Part shown: piece by piece, positions 28,831 to 37,319 of the stretch
Layout of the letters: each line of letters begins with the position of its first letter
Numbering within the stretch: the first letter of the stretch is position 1
Source: Campylobacterales bacterium
GTDB lineage: Bacteria; Campylobacterota; Campylobacteria; Campylobacterales; Sulfurimonadaceae
Direction: 5' to 3'
Length of the DNA: 64,000 nucleotides
NCBI GenBank assembly: GCA_026390115.1
Contig: JAPLGO010000012.1
Coordinates: 186,001 to 250,000 of the forward strand
The notes under the pieces: model-generated
Seen by the model: only the letters and a program-made list of their open reading frames with translations
Database searches by the model: none
What the model was told of the DNA's origin: nothing
Program-made: the position numbers and the translations under genes

Positions 28831-29832
28831 CTAGTTGTTATAATATTGAGTTTCCCAACTTGCAAAAGCGGGTGTGAAATACTCAATTCTTACTTTTTTA
28901 AACTCTCTTGATGAATAAAGAGGCATATGAGAATTGGATTCAATCTCTTTTGCCATCTCTTCAATTATTCCATTTGTCTCTTCCACACTTTTCCCATGCA
29001 CCATAGTAAAAAGATTGTATTGCCAGTTCGGATATTTTGGGCGAAGGTAGCAGTGGCTCACAGCGCTAAATGCAGCCGCTTTCTCGCCGATTTCATTGCC
29101 ATGTTCTTCATTAACATCCCAAACAACCATCGCATTTGCGTTAAAACCCGCTTTTCTATGATTTAGAATCGATGCAAATCTACGCATAATTCCAGCCTCT
29201 TGCAACTCTTGAAGTATTTCAAAGAGTCTATTATAATCAATATTAAGCTCTTCTACAATTTTTTTAAATGGCTCTGCAATAATCTCAATATCATATTGAA
29301 TTCTTTGAATGATTTCATGATGAAGCGGAGTCAGCTCCATTTCAGAGTGTACAACCCTTTTTACCCTCTCTTTCTTTTCATCATTGCCGGTTGTGTCGAG
29401 TTTGACAGAAATTTTGAAGAGTTTGAGTGTCGGGAGCATTATATAATCTTGCGCTTGCGTCAACTTTGCAATAATTGCAACAGTTTTATCAAGCCCCAGT
29501 GTAGAATCAGGTCCAACGGCGACAGTAAACCAGATGTTAAAATCATGATTTCTCTCATAGTTGTGTGAAATACCGGGGTGAGAGTTTATTATTTTTACTG
29601 CATCATCAATCTTCTCATTCGGAATTTTAAAGGCCACTAGCGAAGAGTTGTACCCTAATCGTTTAGTGTCAAAAATGGCCGAAGTTTGACGAATTATGCC
29701 GTTCTTTTTCTCATCTTGCAAGATAGAGATAACTTCATCTTCATCCATATTTAACTCATCAGCAATCACTTTAAAGGGTCTTGCAACAAGCGGAAATTGC
29801 TTCTGTATTCTTGAGAGAATTTCTTGTTTCAT
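28831..29832 (-). CDS. Fused siroheme decarboxylase (AhbA-AhbB / NirDL type)
   Basis: Two tandem AsnC/Lrp-like units (about 1-155 and 170-333), each with an N-terminal helix-turn-helix-like part and a ligand-binding part. Segments YERNHDFNIWFTV in the first half and CYLRPKYPNWQYNLFTMVHG plus YSSREFKKVRI in the second half are those of siroheme decarboxylases, which convert siroheme to 12,18-didecarboxysiroheme for heme d1 (NirD/L/G/H) or for alternative heme synthesis (AhbA/B). The nearby precorrin-2 dehydrogenase and nos genes favour the heme d1 path. The helix-turn-helix-like fold does not make it a DNA regulator. An FNR-type site lies upstream. Confidence 0.85.
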   Translation of the reverse strand: MKQEILSRIQKQFPLVARPFKVIADELNMDEDEVISILQDEKKNGIIRQTSAIFDTKRLGYNSSLVAFKIPNEKIDDAVKIINSHPGISHNYERNHDFNIWFTVAVGPDSTLGLDKTVAIIAKLTQAQDYIMLPTLKLFKISVKLDTTGNDEKKERVKRVVHSEMELTPLHHEIIQRIQYDIEIIAEPFKKIVEELNIDYNRLFEILQELQEAGIMRRFASILNHRKAGFNANAMVVWDVNEEHGNEIGEKAAAFSAVSHCYLRPKYPNWQYNLFTMVHGKSVEETNGIIEEMAKEIESNSHMPLYSSREFKKVRIEYFTPAFASWETQYYNN

Positions 29833-29867
29833 TTACATATCTCAGTTTGTGTGTTATTTGTTAGATG

Positions 29868-29937
29868 ATTGTAATTGATTTTTTTATAAATGTAATTGAC
29901 ACACATCAATCACTTCTAAGTACTATTTATGTATTGT
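29868..29937. promoter_or_regulatory. Divergent FNR-type promoter pair
   Basis: TTGAC-ACAC-ATCAA at 29896-29909 matches the Fnr/Dnr box. A -10-like TATTGT (29932-29937, plus strand) and TACAAT (29873-29868, minus strand) lie at exactly the same distance (29.5 bp from the box centre to the near edge), the spacing of class II activated promoters with the box near -41.5. One site could therefore activate both the siroheme decarboxylase operon (left) and the precorrin-2 dehydrogenase operon (right) when oxygen is low or NO is present. Confidence 0.75.
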
Positions 29938-29964
29938 TAGAGCGTCTAAATACAAAGAGGTGAT

Positions 29965-30531
29965 ATGAGCTATTTTCCGGCTTTTTTGAAACTTGAAAAC
30001 AAGAAAATTTTGATTGTCGGGGGAGGGCATGTTGCGCATGAAAAGTTGGAACATCTGCTTGATTTTACAAAAGATATAGTCGTAATAGCGCCTGCACTCT
30101 CACAAGCGATATCTGAAAAAATTGAAAAAGAAAATTTAATTTTTCATAAAAGAGTGTATAAAATAGGTGATATAAAAGAGTATGCAATTGTAGTTGTAGC
30201 AGTGGATGATATTCCTCTTCAAGAAGAGATATTTCAGGAGTCGAAAAAGTATAACTGCTTATGTAACGCTGTGGATTCTGTAGATTACTGCGATTTTATT
30301 TTCCCCTCTTATGTAAAAAAAGATGATTTAACTATCGCTGTCTCTACCTCCGGTGCTTCTCCGGCGATGGCAAAACATTTAAGACTTTATCTGCAAAACT
30401 TAATACCTGATGGAGTAGCGGATTTTTTGAATGAGATGAAAGAGTTGCGAAAAATCCTTCCAAAGGGAAAAGATAGAATGAAAATGCTTGATAAAAAAGC
30501 TCAAGATTATATAAACACATGGAGTAGATAA
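29965..30531 (+). CDS. Precorrin-2 dehydrogenase / sirohydrochlorin ferrochelatase domain (CysG-N type)
   Basis: A Rossmann NAD-binding N-terminus (KKILIVGGGHVAHEKLEHLL) followed by the family motif FIFPSYVKKDDLTIAVSTSGASPAMAK. This stand-alone 188-aa form resembles Met8p/SirC and the N-terminal part of CysG. It oxidises precorrin-2 to sirohydrochlorin and may insert iron, yielding siroheme. Divergent from the siroheme decarboxylase and sharing its FNR-type site, it likely supplies siroheme for heme d1 as well as for sulfite or nitrite reductases. The stop overlaps the next gene (TAATG). Confidence 0.92.
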   Translation: MSYFPAFLKLENKKILIVGGGHVAHEKLEHLLDFTKDIVVIAPALSQAISEKIEKENLIFHKRVYKIGDIKEYAIVVVAVDDIPLQEEIFQESKKYNCLCNAVDSVDYCDFIFPSYVKKDDLTIAVSTSGASPAMAKHLRLYLQNLIPDGVADFLNEMKELRKILPKGKDRMKMLDKKAQDYINTWSR

Positions 30532-30908
30532 TGAGTGTTAAAAAAGGTTTAATATTTGGATTTTTCTTTGCTTTTTTGGTTTTAGGCGTACTTTCTATGA
30601 AAAGAGCGATGCCCGAGGCTAAAGAGGAGAGAATATACAAGGCGATAAAAGTTTACAGTCCCTATAAACTAGAAAAAAGAATGGGTGGACTCACTATACT
30701 CAACACTCAAGCAGAAACAAAAGAAACTCCAGCTTCTGCGGATGTAATGCATCGGTTAGATGAAGTTGAGAAAGAGTGGGGTAAATCTCATCTGCAACTG
30801 CAAGAAAATCATGTAATAGTGCTTGGAGATAATAATCAAACTGTGGTTAAAATCTTTTTAGAAAATGAAAAAGAGAGAGAATTTTTGAAAAGATTTTATG
30901 GGATTTGA
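30531..30908 (+). CDS. Unknown single-span membrane protein (125 aa)
   Basis: One N-terminal transmembrane helix (about residues 5-22) followed by a charged domain of about 100 residues with no Cys and no motif that I recognise. The start overlaps the stop of the precorrin-2 dehydrogenase gene, so it belongs to the same FNR-type operon. It could be an inner-membrane-anchored periplasmic accessory. No function is assigned. Confidence 0.75.
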   Translation: MSVKKGLIFGFFFAFLVLGVLSMKRAMPEAKEERIYKAIKVYSPYKLEKRMGGLTILNTQAETKETPASADVMHRLDEVEKEWGKSHLQLQENHVIVLGDNNQTVVKIFLENEKEREFLKRFYGI

Positions 30909-30929
30909 GGCTGTTCATTTTTTTATTAT

Positions 30930-31064
30930 ACATTCAAGCGAACTTGTTCGTTTAAAGGACAGGGGCAAATTGTCCCTTGCACCCTCTAAAGCTATAAAAC
31001 AAGCGAAGTATTTTTCGCAAAGCAAAAATGTTTCTTTAGAAAAAAATAATTTTTTTGAGATTTT
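30930..31064. repeat. Dispersed hairpin-rich repeat, copy 1
   Basis: About 130 bp that recurs in reverse orientation at 37790-37926. It contains three palindromes: CGAAC TT GTTCG, an imperfect GGGCAAATTGTCCC, and TTTTTCGC AAAGC AAAAA. It fills the space between two converging genes (ends at 30908 and 31063). The position suggests a bidirectional terminator or REP/MITE-like element. Confidence 0.85.
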
Positions 31065-32433
31065 ATGAAATTTGAGATTTTTCTTTTTCTTCTTCTGTTT
31101 TCACTATCTCGACTTCTTTCAATTCTGTTTCTAAAATTTCTATTTCTTTCAACTCTGTTTCGACTTCCTTCAACTCTTTTTTCTTATTCTCTTCCTCCGT
31201 TGCAACTTCATCCTCTTCTGCTTGATTTTTATCTTTTAGCTTCAAAGAGAAGATTAGGGCGATAGAGAGCACAAAAATAGTACTGCCGTAAAGTATCGTA
31301 TAACTAAAAAAATGTAAAATTATTCCGCCAAATAGAGAGAAAAATAGTCCGAAGGAGATTGTATTCATCTGGATTGCTACATATATCGGTCTTTTTTTGG
31401 ATGGTGCAAGTTCCAAAATAAGGTTTCCTGAGGCTATTCGATTACCGTCAATAGCAGCTCCAATGAGAAAGAATATGACCATGTACTCATACAGCGTTGT
31501 AGAAAAAAAGGCCATGACTATGGCTAAAATCTGTAAAAATATTGATATATTCGCTGTGAGTTTATTGAGCCCTCTGCCACTAAAAACACCCCATAAAAAA
31601 TTACTCAGCATGGCACCTACCATCTGTGTTGTAATTAAACTGCCGACCGCAACACCATCAAGAAATATTTTGTTTTGAGCATCTAAAATTATAAAGGGCA
31701 GGGCTATTAGATATCCATAGGCTAGCAAAAAAGTTACAAGTTGTATCTGTAAATCAGTATCACTTTTTAAAAGTTTCCATGCGTTTGCGAGAAATGTATT
31801 GAATGATTTTTCTCTTACTGAGACATTCTCTTTAATCGGTTCATTAATAGTTCCAACTGCTAAATATCCAAAAGCCATAATAAAAGAGCTGATAATAAAT
31901 AGATAGGCAAAACTCAACGGTGCATCAAAAGAGTCTATGATTATACCGGCTAAAGCTCCGCTTATGAGACCGCCGAATCCACTGAAAAATTGGCGGTATG
32001 CCATGGTTTTTCCACGAAATTTATGAGAAAAGATTTTGGCAATAATATCTTTGAAGTAGATTGCTCCAAAACCGGCACTAAAAGAGAATATAAAAAGTCC
32101 TATGCCGATGCAAAGCAGCGTTAAATTTGGATGATCATTGCCGAGAAAGAAAATAGCTACCCCTATTAAAAACCATGACAAAAATCTAATAATAAAAACA
32201 CGCCGAAGATAAACAAGCATAAGAGGATAACTTTGTGCCAGAAATGCCGCAAAAAGCTGAACAACTATAGCTCCTCCGCGAAGGAGCGAGGCAAAAAAAC
32301 CGACAAGAAGAGAACTCCCGCTAAAGTAGTTTACAATGAGCGGTAAAATAGTTGATGGCTCTGCTATGGTTGTTCCGACCGAGAGAAAAAAGCCATGCAA
32401 AACATTTCTTACATGATTAGAAAATTTATCCAT
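31063..32433 (-). CDS. Major facilitator superfamily transporter
   Basis: Twelve predicted transmembrane helices fill residues 10-400 of 456. The pattern of paired halves with a central cytoplasmic loop is that of MFS proteins. Substrate motifs are not informative. The C-terminal 50 residues form a highly charged Glu/Lys tail with near-repeats (TELKEVEI-type units), probably a coiled coil and likely species-specific. The start abuts the stop of the TrpD-like gene upstream, so the two are coupled. The gene ends inside the edge of the hairpin repeat. Confidence 0.82.
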   Translation of the reverse strand: MDKFSNHVRNVLHGFFLSVGTTIAEPSTILPLIVNYFSGSSLLVGFFASLLRGGAIVVQLFAAFLAQSYPLMLVYLRRVFIIRFLSWFLIGVAIFFLGNDHPNLTLLCIGIGLFIFSFSAGFGAIYFKDIIAKIFSHKFRGKTMAYRQFFSGFGGLISGALAGIIIDSFDAPLSFAYLFIISSFIMAFGYLAVGTINEPIKENVSVREKSFNTFLANAWKLLKSDTDLQIQLVTFLLAYGYLIALPFIILDAQNKIFLDGVAVGSLITTQMVGAMLSNFLWGVFSGRGLNKLTANISIFLQILAIVMAFFSTTLYEYMVIFFLIGAAIDGNRIASGNLILELAPSKKRPIYVAIQMNTISFGLFFSLFGGIILHFFSYTILYGSTIFVLSIALIFSLKLKDKNQAEEDEVATEEENKKKELKEVETELKEIEILETELKEVEIVKTEEEKEKSQIS

Positions 32434-33336
32434 TTATGAAATTGCTCTTAACATTTTATAACCCTCGTCAATAGTTGAAGCGCTCTCTGTTATAAATAAG
32501 AGAATAGCAGCGTTAAGGGTTGCAAGTTTTAGATACTCATCAGAGGGGTTGTTCAGCTGTTCAAGAGACTCTTTCAGGGTTATATCTTCCCATGATTTTT
32601 GATAATTAATTCCATAATACTCAGGGTCAATTATAAACTCTTCAACTCCGCCGTCTTTAGCTATCCATAAACGCCCTTTACTGAATAATTCAGGCGTTCC
32701 TTCATTCCCTTGAATAAGAGCAAATTTTTTATAACGTTCAGAAAAAATCTCTACATATTTCTTCACATAAGGTTTGTGAAACACGCCTGTAACGGCATAT
32801 TCGCTGTTAGCAACACGCGGCAACTTCTCTATTGTATTAAAGCCTGTACGAAGTCCTAAACGCATTCGAAGCTCAGTCAATTTATGTATCTCTTTAAAAA
32901 AATCGGCTCTGTCAAAATAGTGTAAATTGGAGTTTAAATCTATATTCGTGCATATCTCCTTTATGGTTATGCCGGCTTTTGCAGGCTGCATCTCATCGCC
33001 CATAACAACTAAATTAAGATTAAATTTCTCAAGCACTTTTGCGACAAGTGGGAAAATATATGGATTTTTTGCCTTGCCGTCAAACGGATACCCAAGCTCA
33101 ATAGAATTTTTTATTGTTTTTGGTGTGATGTAGGAGTCACATGCACTAATCGCACCTCTAAACTCCTCGACCGTCTCAGGTTTTAGCCTCCAGCCAAGCA
33201 AAAATGCGGCAATCTGCTCACTATAAACACTCTGATTAAGAATCTGATGCATCATGTCTTCGCTCTCTTGGAAGCTTAAATCTCTATTTCCTTTTACGCC
33301 TGTGCCTACTGCATGTATATATTTTTGAAAATTCAT
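32434..33336 (-). CDS. TrpD-like (YbiB/TrpD2) nucleoside phosphorylase-fold protein
   Basis: The sequence (HAVGTGVKGNRDLSF, then FLLGWRLKPETVEEFRGA) matches the N-terminal helical domain of anthranilate phosphoribosyltransferase relatives, but the PRPP-binding GTGGD motif of true TrpD is replaced (ELGYPFDGKAKNP). This is the pattern of YbiB/TrpD2 proteins, which bind nucleic acid and are not part of tryptophan synthesis. The length is about 300 aa. ATG 33336 is preferred; an ATG at 33348 lies upstream. It is coupled to the MFS gene. The physiological role is unknown. Confidence 0.75.
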   Translation of the reverse strand: MNFQKYIHAVGTGVKGNRDLSFQESEDMMHQILNQSVYSEQIAAFLLGWRLKPETVEEFRGAISACDSYITPKTIKNSIELGYPFDGKAKNPYIFPLVAKVLEKFNLNLVVMGDEMQPAKAGITIKEICTNIDLNSNLHYFDRADFFKEIHKLTELRMRLGLRTGFNTIEKLPRVANSEYAVTGVFHKPYVKKYVEIFSERYKKFALIQGNEGTPELFSKGRLWIAKDGGVEEFIIDPEYYGINYQKSWEDITLKESLEQLNNPSDEYLKLATLNAAILLFITESASTIDEGYKMLRAIS

Positions 33337-33535
33337 ATTTTCTCTCATTATTTTGTTTTTGGGAGTGTATCAAAATAAGTGTAAATATTTTATATAAATA
33401 ATCCATGTATAAAGAAGTAATTCTTAATTAAATAGAGAAAGCAGAATCAGGAATAATTAATTAAAATAACTCGTATTTAACGCTACTTTAACACTAATTA
33501 GATAAGATTTGAGTTATTAATTTTAAGGTATTTGC

Positions 33536-34192
33536 ATGTTTATAAAAAAAACAGTATCTCTTGTTATTTTAATCTTTTTGTTATCTACAGCTTTAAGTGC
33601 ACAGGAGAAGAGGATTTATCAAATCGGCAAAAATGTGTATGACAAAATGTGTACGCATGATATAGATTTACGAAATTACTCTACAATTGACGAACTTAAA
33701 AATTCTATCAAAAATGACAATTTATGTAAACCGCTTAAGGAAGATTTGGTAGAGGCACTAAGCACCTATTTGTGGGAAGTAAAGAGAGCTCCGGAGCATG
33801 TGGAGGCTAAAGAGGTTATAGTTGTAAACAAAGATGAAAAATGCCCAATATGTGGAATGTTTGTATATAAATATCCGAAATGGGTTGCACAAATTTTTTA
33901 TAAAGAGAGCAATCTCTCTTTTGATGGTGTGAAAGATTTGATGAAGTTCTATTTAAAAGAGAATCCGACAGCAGAAAAAATTGTAGTAACAGATTATTAC
34001 TCTCAAAAGGCTATAGATGCAAAAACAGCCTATTTTGTTTTGGGCGCTGATATTTATGGTCCTATGGGAAGTGAGTTGATTCCGTTTGAGCATGAAAATG
34101 ATGCGAAGAGTTTTTATATGGATCACCAAGGAAAAAAAATTCTTAAGTTTGAAGAGATTACGACTCAAGATATTGAAAAAATTGATGAATAA
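33536..34192 (+). CDS. NosL-family periplasmic copper-binding protein
   Basis: A signal peptide (MFIKKTVSLVILIFLLSTALSAQ) is followed by an extra N-terminal domain of about 75 residues with two Cys, then a NosL domain with CPICGMFV (CxxCxM copper motif) and the C-terminal part DAKTAYFVLGADIYGPMG. NosL proteins bind Cu(I) and deliver it to nitrous oxide reductase. At 218 aa it is longer than ordinary NosL, and it lacks a lipobox. It is the first gene of a rightward operon with an FtsX/LolD-type ABC module. The sequence upstream (33349-33535) shows no convincing FNR-type box. Confidence 0.82.
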   Translation: MFIKKTVSLVILIFLLSTALSAQEKRIYQIGKNVYDKMCTHDIDLRNYSTIDELKNSIKNDNLCKPLKEDLVEALSTYLWEVKRAPEHVEAKEVIVVNKDEKCPICGMFVYKYPKWVAQIFYKESNLSFDGVKDLMKFYLKENPTAEKIVVTDYYSQKAIDAKTAYFVLGADIYGPMGSELIPFEHENDAKSFYMDHQGKKILKFEEITTQDIEKIDE

Positions 34193-34487
34193 AAAAAGTT
34201 TTTTTCTTTTTTCTTTTTTCTCAACTCTGCTTATTTTTTTGGCTATTGAAATTACATATTTACAGGTTGCAAAAAGCATGAGCGATGAAAAAGTAGAAAA
34301 AAAAATAAGTTTTGTAAAACTTTCGGGGTTTCCTGATTTAGCATTCTATTCAGAGAATCATTATATTAGACATAGAAGTCTGAGTGATACTTTCTCAATT
34401 TATAAAGATGATGGCAGCTTGAGAGAGTATTCTATGGCTACTTACACCATTTCGCATTCACACATAAAGATAAATAATGAAAAATAA
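34185..34487 (+). CDS. Unknown small membrane-anchored protein (100 aa)
   Basis: ATG at 34185 lies inside the end of the NosL-like gene (8-base overlap) and gives a 100-aa protein with an N-terminal transmembrane helix (MNKKSFFLFSFFSTLLIFL) and a periplasmic domain rich in His, Tyr and Ser near its end (YTISHSHIKI). The same frame is open further upstream, but the real start is set by this helix. The stop overlaps the next gene. The family is not recognised; the His-rich end could bind metal, which is inference. Confidence 0.75.
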   Translation: MNKKSFFLFSFFSTLLIFLAIEITYLQVAKSMSDEKVEKKISFVKLSGFPDLAFYSENHYIRHRSLSDTFSIYKDDGSLREYSMATYTISHSHIKINNEK

Positions 34488-35661
34488 AATAAATATATAT
34501 TTGATAGAGTTCGCAATAAATGCAATACTGAGACAAAAATATAAAAGCCTGTTTGTATCTATCGTTTTTATACTTTTAACTTTTTTATTAACTTCTGTTT
34601 TTTTCATAACTAACTCAATAAAATATGAGTTAAACAGTACAGTTGACGCTCTTCCGGAAATTGTAATTCAAAAAACAGAAGCCGGAAGACAGCAAAATAT
34701 AGATGTGGCAGAAGTTGATAAGATACTTGCTGTAAAAGGTGTCAGTGACGCAATTGCAAGGGTATGGGGATATTACTATTTTGAAAATGCGGGTGTAAAC
34801 TTTTCTATTGTCGGAGTGGACAAGTTTGAAAATCAGTACAAAAGCTCTCTTGCAAAAATCGTTGATACCTTTGATCTTGGTGAAGCAGACAGCCCTTTGA
34901 TGGCAATAGGAAAAGGTGTACATGCAATAATGCAGAAAAATTATTATAAAGAGTATTTCAACTTTATAAAAAGCGACGGAACGCTCAAAAAAGTGACGAT
35001 TGCCGGAGTTTTTGACGCGGATACGCAACTTGAGTCAAACGACATGATTGTTATATCAAAAGAGACATTCAGAGAGATTTTTAACATGCCCCAGACCAAG
35101 GCAACAGACATAGTGATAAAAGTTGCAAACTCCAGTGAAATAGCAACGGTAGTTTCAAAACTAAGATTGATGTATCCAAATAGCTCTATAGTCACCAAAG
35201 AGAGTTTAAAGGTCAGTTATCAAAATATTTTCAATTATAAAAGCGGGCTCTTTTTGGCTCTTTTTATCATTTCTCTTTTTACATTTTTTATCGTAATCTA
35301 TGACAAGGTGAGTGGACTCAGCAGTGAAGAGAAGAGAGAGGTCGGCATTTTAAAAGCAATTGGATGGAGAGTCGATGATGTACTGAGGGAGAAGTTTTAT
35401 GAATCATTTATAATTTCATTTTTTTCATATATAGTTGGAGTAGGACTTGCCATGGCATTTGTTTATATATTTCAGGCACCGGTGCTCAGAGATATATTTG
35501 TAGGTTATTCAGAGCTAAAGCCATCATTTGAACTACCGTTTGTTTTTGATATCCAAACACTTTTTCTAGTCTTCTTTTTAAGCGTTCCCATCTACATAGC
35601 CGCAATAATATTCCCCTCATGGAGGGTTGCTACTCTTGAAGCGGACGAGGTAATCAGATAA
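34477..35661 (+). CDS. FtsX/MacB-type ABC permease
   Basis: Four transmembrane helices: one near residues 25-47, then a large periplasmic domain (about 50-260), and three helices at about 262-285, 310-335 and 360-380. This is the FtsX/LolC/MacB topology. EREVGILKAIGWRVDDVL-like residues (here KREVGILKAIGW) before the third helix are typical. Such permeases do not translocate small solutes but act on periplasmic lipoproteins or proteins (Lol, MacB) or by mechanotransmission. Coupled with the ATPase that follows (TAATG overlap). In this neighbourhood it may act on NosL-type lipoproteins. Confidence 0.88.
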   Translation: MKNKINIYLIEFAINAILRQKYKSLFVSIVFILLTFLLTSVFFITNSIKYELNSTVDALPEIVIQKTEAGRQQNIDVAEVDKILAVKGVSDAIARVWGYYYFENAGVNFSIVGVDKFENQYKSSLAKIVDTFDLGEADSPLMAIGKGVHAIMQKNYYKEYFNFIKSDGTLKKVTIAGVFDADTQLESNDMIVISKETFREIFNMPQTKATDIVIKVANSSEIATVVSKLRLMYPNSSIVTKESLKVSYQNIFNYKSGLFLALFIISLFTFFIVIYDKVSGLSSEEKREVGILKAIGWRVDDVLREKFYESFIISFFSYIVGVGLAMAFVYIFQAPVLRDIFVGYSELKPSFELPFVFDIQTLFLVFFLSVPIYIAAIIFPSWRVATLEADEVIR

Positions 35662-36329
35662 TGATAGAATTAAAAAACAGTACAAAAATATATGAGTTGA
35701 ATAGAGTAGATAAAGTTGTTGCCTTGAACGATATCAGTTTGAGCATAAAAGAGGGTGAAGTTGTTGTGTTAAAGGGTGCCAGCGGGAGCGGAAAGAGCAG
35801 TATCCTCTCACTTATCGCAGCTCTGAGCAAGCCTACAAGCGGTGAAGTTATAGTCGATGGCAAAAAAATATCTAAGCTATCCGATAACTTTGCTTCCGTT
35901 TATAGACGGGACAACATAGGCTTTGTATTTCAAAAGTACAATCTTATACCTAGCCTTAGTGTCAGAGATAATATATTGCTTCCTCTTGTTCCACTCAATC
36001 CGGATGCCAAAGATGCAGAGGAAAAACTAGCCCTTGTCATGGATATGTTTCATATAGCGCATAAAGCAGATGCAATAGTAAAGAATCTTTCGGGCGGAGA
36101 GCAGCAGAGAGTTGCTATTGCCAGAGCAAATATCAATAATCCAAAAATTATCTTGGCAGATGAGCCGACTGCAAACTTAGATGAAAAGCTCTCTCTTAGC
36201 TTTATAGAGATAGTTAAATCGTTGAAAGCTTTAAATAAGACTATTGTTATCGCTACACATGACCCACTCTTCTTTAATCTTGATTTTGTAGATAGCGTAG
36301 TAGAGATACACAATGGAATAATAAGTTAA
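35661..36329 (+). CDS. LolD/MacB-type ABC ATPase
   Basis: A 222-aa ATPase with Walker A GASGSGKSS, Q-loop FVFQKYNLIPSLSV, signature LSGGEQQR and Walker B IILADEPTANLD followed by the H-loop (IATHD). LADEPTANLDE is the form typical of the LolD/FtsE/MacB group. It is partner to the permease ending at 35661, whose stop overlaps its start, and its own stop overlaps the start of the following membrane protein. Confidence 0.93.
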   Translation: MIELKNSTKIYELNRVDKVVALNDISLSIKEGEVVVLKGASGSGKSSILSLIAALSKPTSGEVIVDGKKISKLSDNFASVYRRDNIGFVFQKYNLIPSLSVRDNILLPLVPLNPDAKDAEEKLALVMDMFHIAHKADAIVKNLSGGEQQRVAIARANINNPKIILADEPTANLDEKLSLSFIEIVKSLKALNKTIVIATHDPLFFNLDFVDSVVEIHNGIIS

Positions 36330-37288
36330 TGATTCTGTCTCCTGAAGTTTTGACGCTGTTTATTTTAAATGCTTTATTCTCGTTTTTTGCAACTATTGCA
36401 TTTATTTTGAGTGTTAAAATATTTTTAAAATGGGATACGGATTCTACATGTCAAGCACAGTATAGATTAGAAAAACAGAGCTTTCTGACTGCTACAATCA
36501 TAAAATATATTTTCATTATAAAAGTGCCGCTCTTCCTCTTTTTTATTTTTACGCTTGATAAAATTTCGGGACTTCTCACAGGTGCCATGTGTGCGGCAGG
36601 GGTAGTCAATGCCACAACATACGGAACATATTTGGTCCTGCTCAAAATTTTAAACCTATATCTTTTTGCTTACTGGCTTGCTCTTCATAATGAAGATATG
36701 AAGCATGAGCATCAGCCATATACTAAAATAAAGTTTGGAATTTATATAGCGCTATTTTTTCTTCTAATTTCGGAGATAATATTAGAAGGCGTGATGTTTA
36801 AGGCAATAGATATAGAGAAGGTAGTGGATTGTTGCGGAGCAATATATTCAAGCTCTGCCGGCTCATATATATCAGTAATATTTCGTGTAAAAGCATCTCT
36901 GCTTCTGACTCTGTTTTATGGCAACTTCCTGCTAATTACGATTCTTTATTTTTTAAAAAATAAATATATTTTTGCATTGAGTAATGCTTTTTTTATCATA
37001 ATTTCTCTTATAACCCTTATCTCGTTTTTTGGAACATATATTTACCAGCTTCCAACGCACCACTGCCCGTTTTGTTTTTTGCAAAAAGATTACTATTATG
37101 TGGGATATTTTATCTATGTTTTTCTTTTTATAGGTACATTCTATGGTCTGCTGACGGGTCTTTTAAGAACATCCGAAAATGAGATTTCTAAAAACTATAA
37201 AATATCACTCCTATTTAATTTTCTCTATGTTATATTTCTGACATCCTATCCTGTACTGTTTTACATAAAAAATGGTGTGTGGTTATAA
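36329..37288 (+). CDS. Unknown polytopic membrane protein with Cys-pair motifs
   Basis: About eight transmembrane helices in 319 aa. Cysteines cluster in three places near membrane surfaces: GAMCAAG (about residue 88), VDCCGAIYS (about 168) and THHCPFCFLQ (about 246), the last a His-His-Cys-x-x-Cys arrangement. The pattern suggests metal (copper) handling or thiol-disulfide exchange, loosely reminiscent of VKOR/DsbB-like membrane proteins, but I cannot assign a family. It is coupled to the ABC ATPase and followed by a NosL lipoprotein, so it is part of the same module. Confidence 0.78.
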   Translation: MILSPEVLTLFILNALFSFFATIAFILSVKIFLKWDTDSTCQAQYRLEKQSFLTATIIKYIFIIKVPLFLFFIFTLDKISGLLTGAMCAAGVVNATTYGTYLVLLKILNLYLFAYWLALHNEDMKHEHQPYTKIKFGIYIALFFLLISEIILEGVMFKAIDIEKVVDCCGAIYSSSAGSYISVIFRVKASLLLTLFYGNFLLITILYFLKNKYIFALSNAFFIIISLITLISFFGTYIYQLPTHHCPFCFLQKDYYYVGYFIYVFLFIGTFYGLLTGLLRTSENEISKNYKISLLFNFLYVIFLTSYPVLFYIKNGVWL

Positions 37289-37319
37289 AGATGATTTTTA
37301 ATTTAAACGGAGTTATATA

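Noticed and set aside
28831-29832. Lrp/AsnC transcriptional regulator
   Set aside because: Two fused units with the siroheme-decarboxylase segment CYLRPKYPNW and a neighbouring precorrin-2 dehydrogenase indicate an enzyme.
32434-33348. Tryptophan-pathway anthranilate phosphoribosyltransferase (trpD)
   Set aside because: The PRPP-binding GTGGD motif is missing and no trp genes are adjacent; the protein fits the YbiB/TrpD2 group instead.
33481-33535. Possible FNR-type box (TTAAC-ACTA-ATTAG at 33488-33501) upstream of the NosL/ABC operon
   Set aside because: It matches too few consensus positions, and the sequence at the expected -10 distance (TAAGGT near 33524) is not a promoter hexamer, unlike the other three sites.
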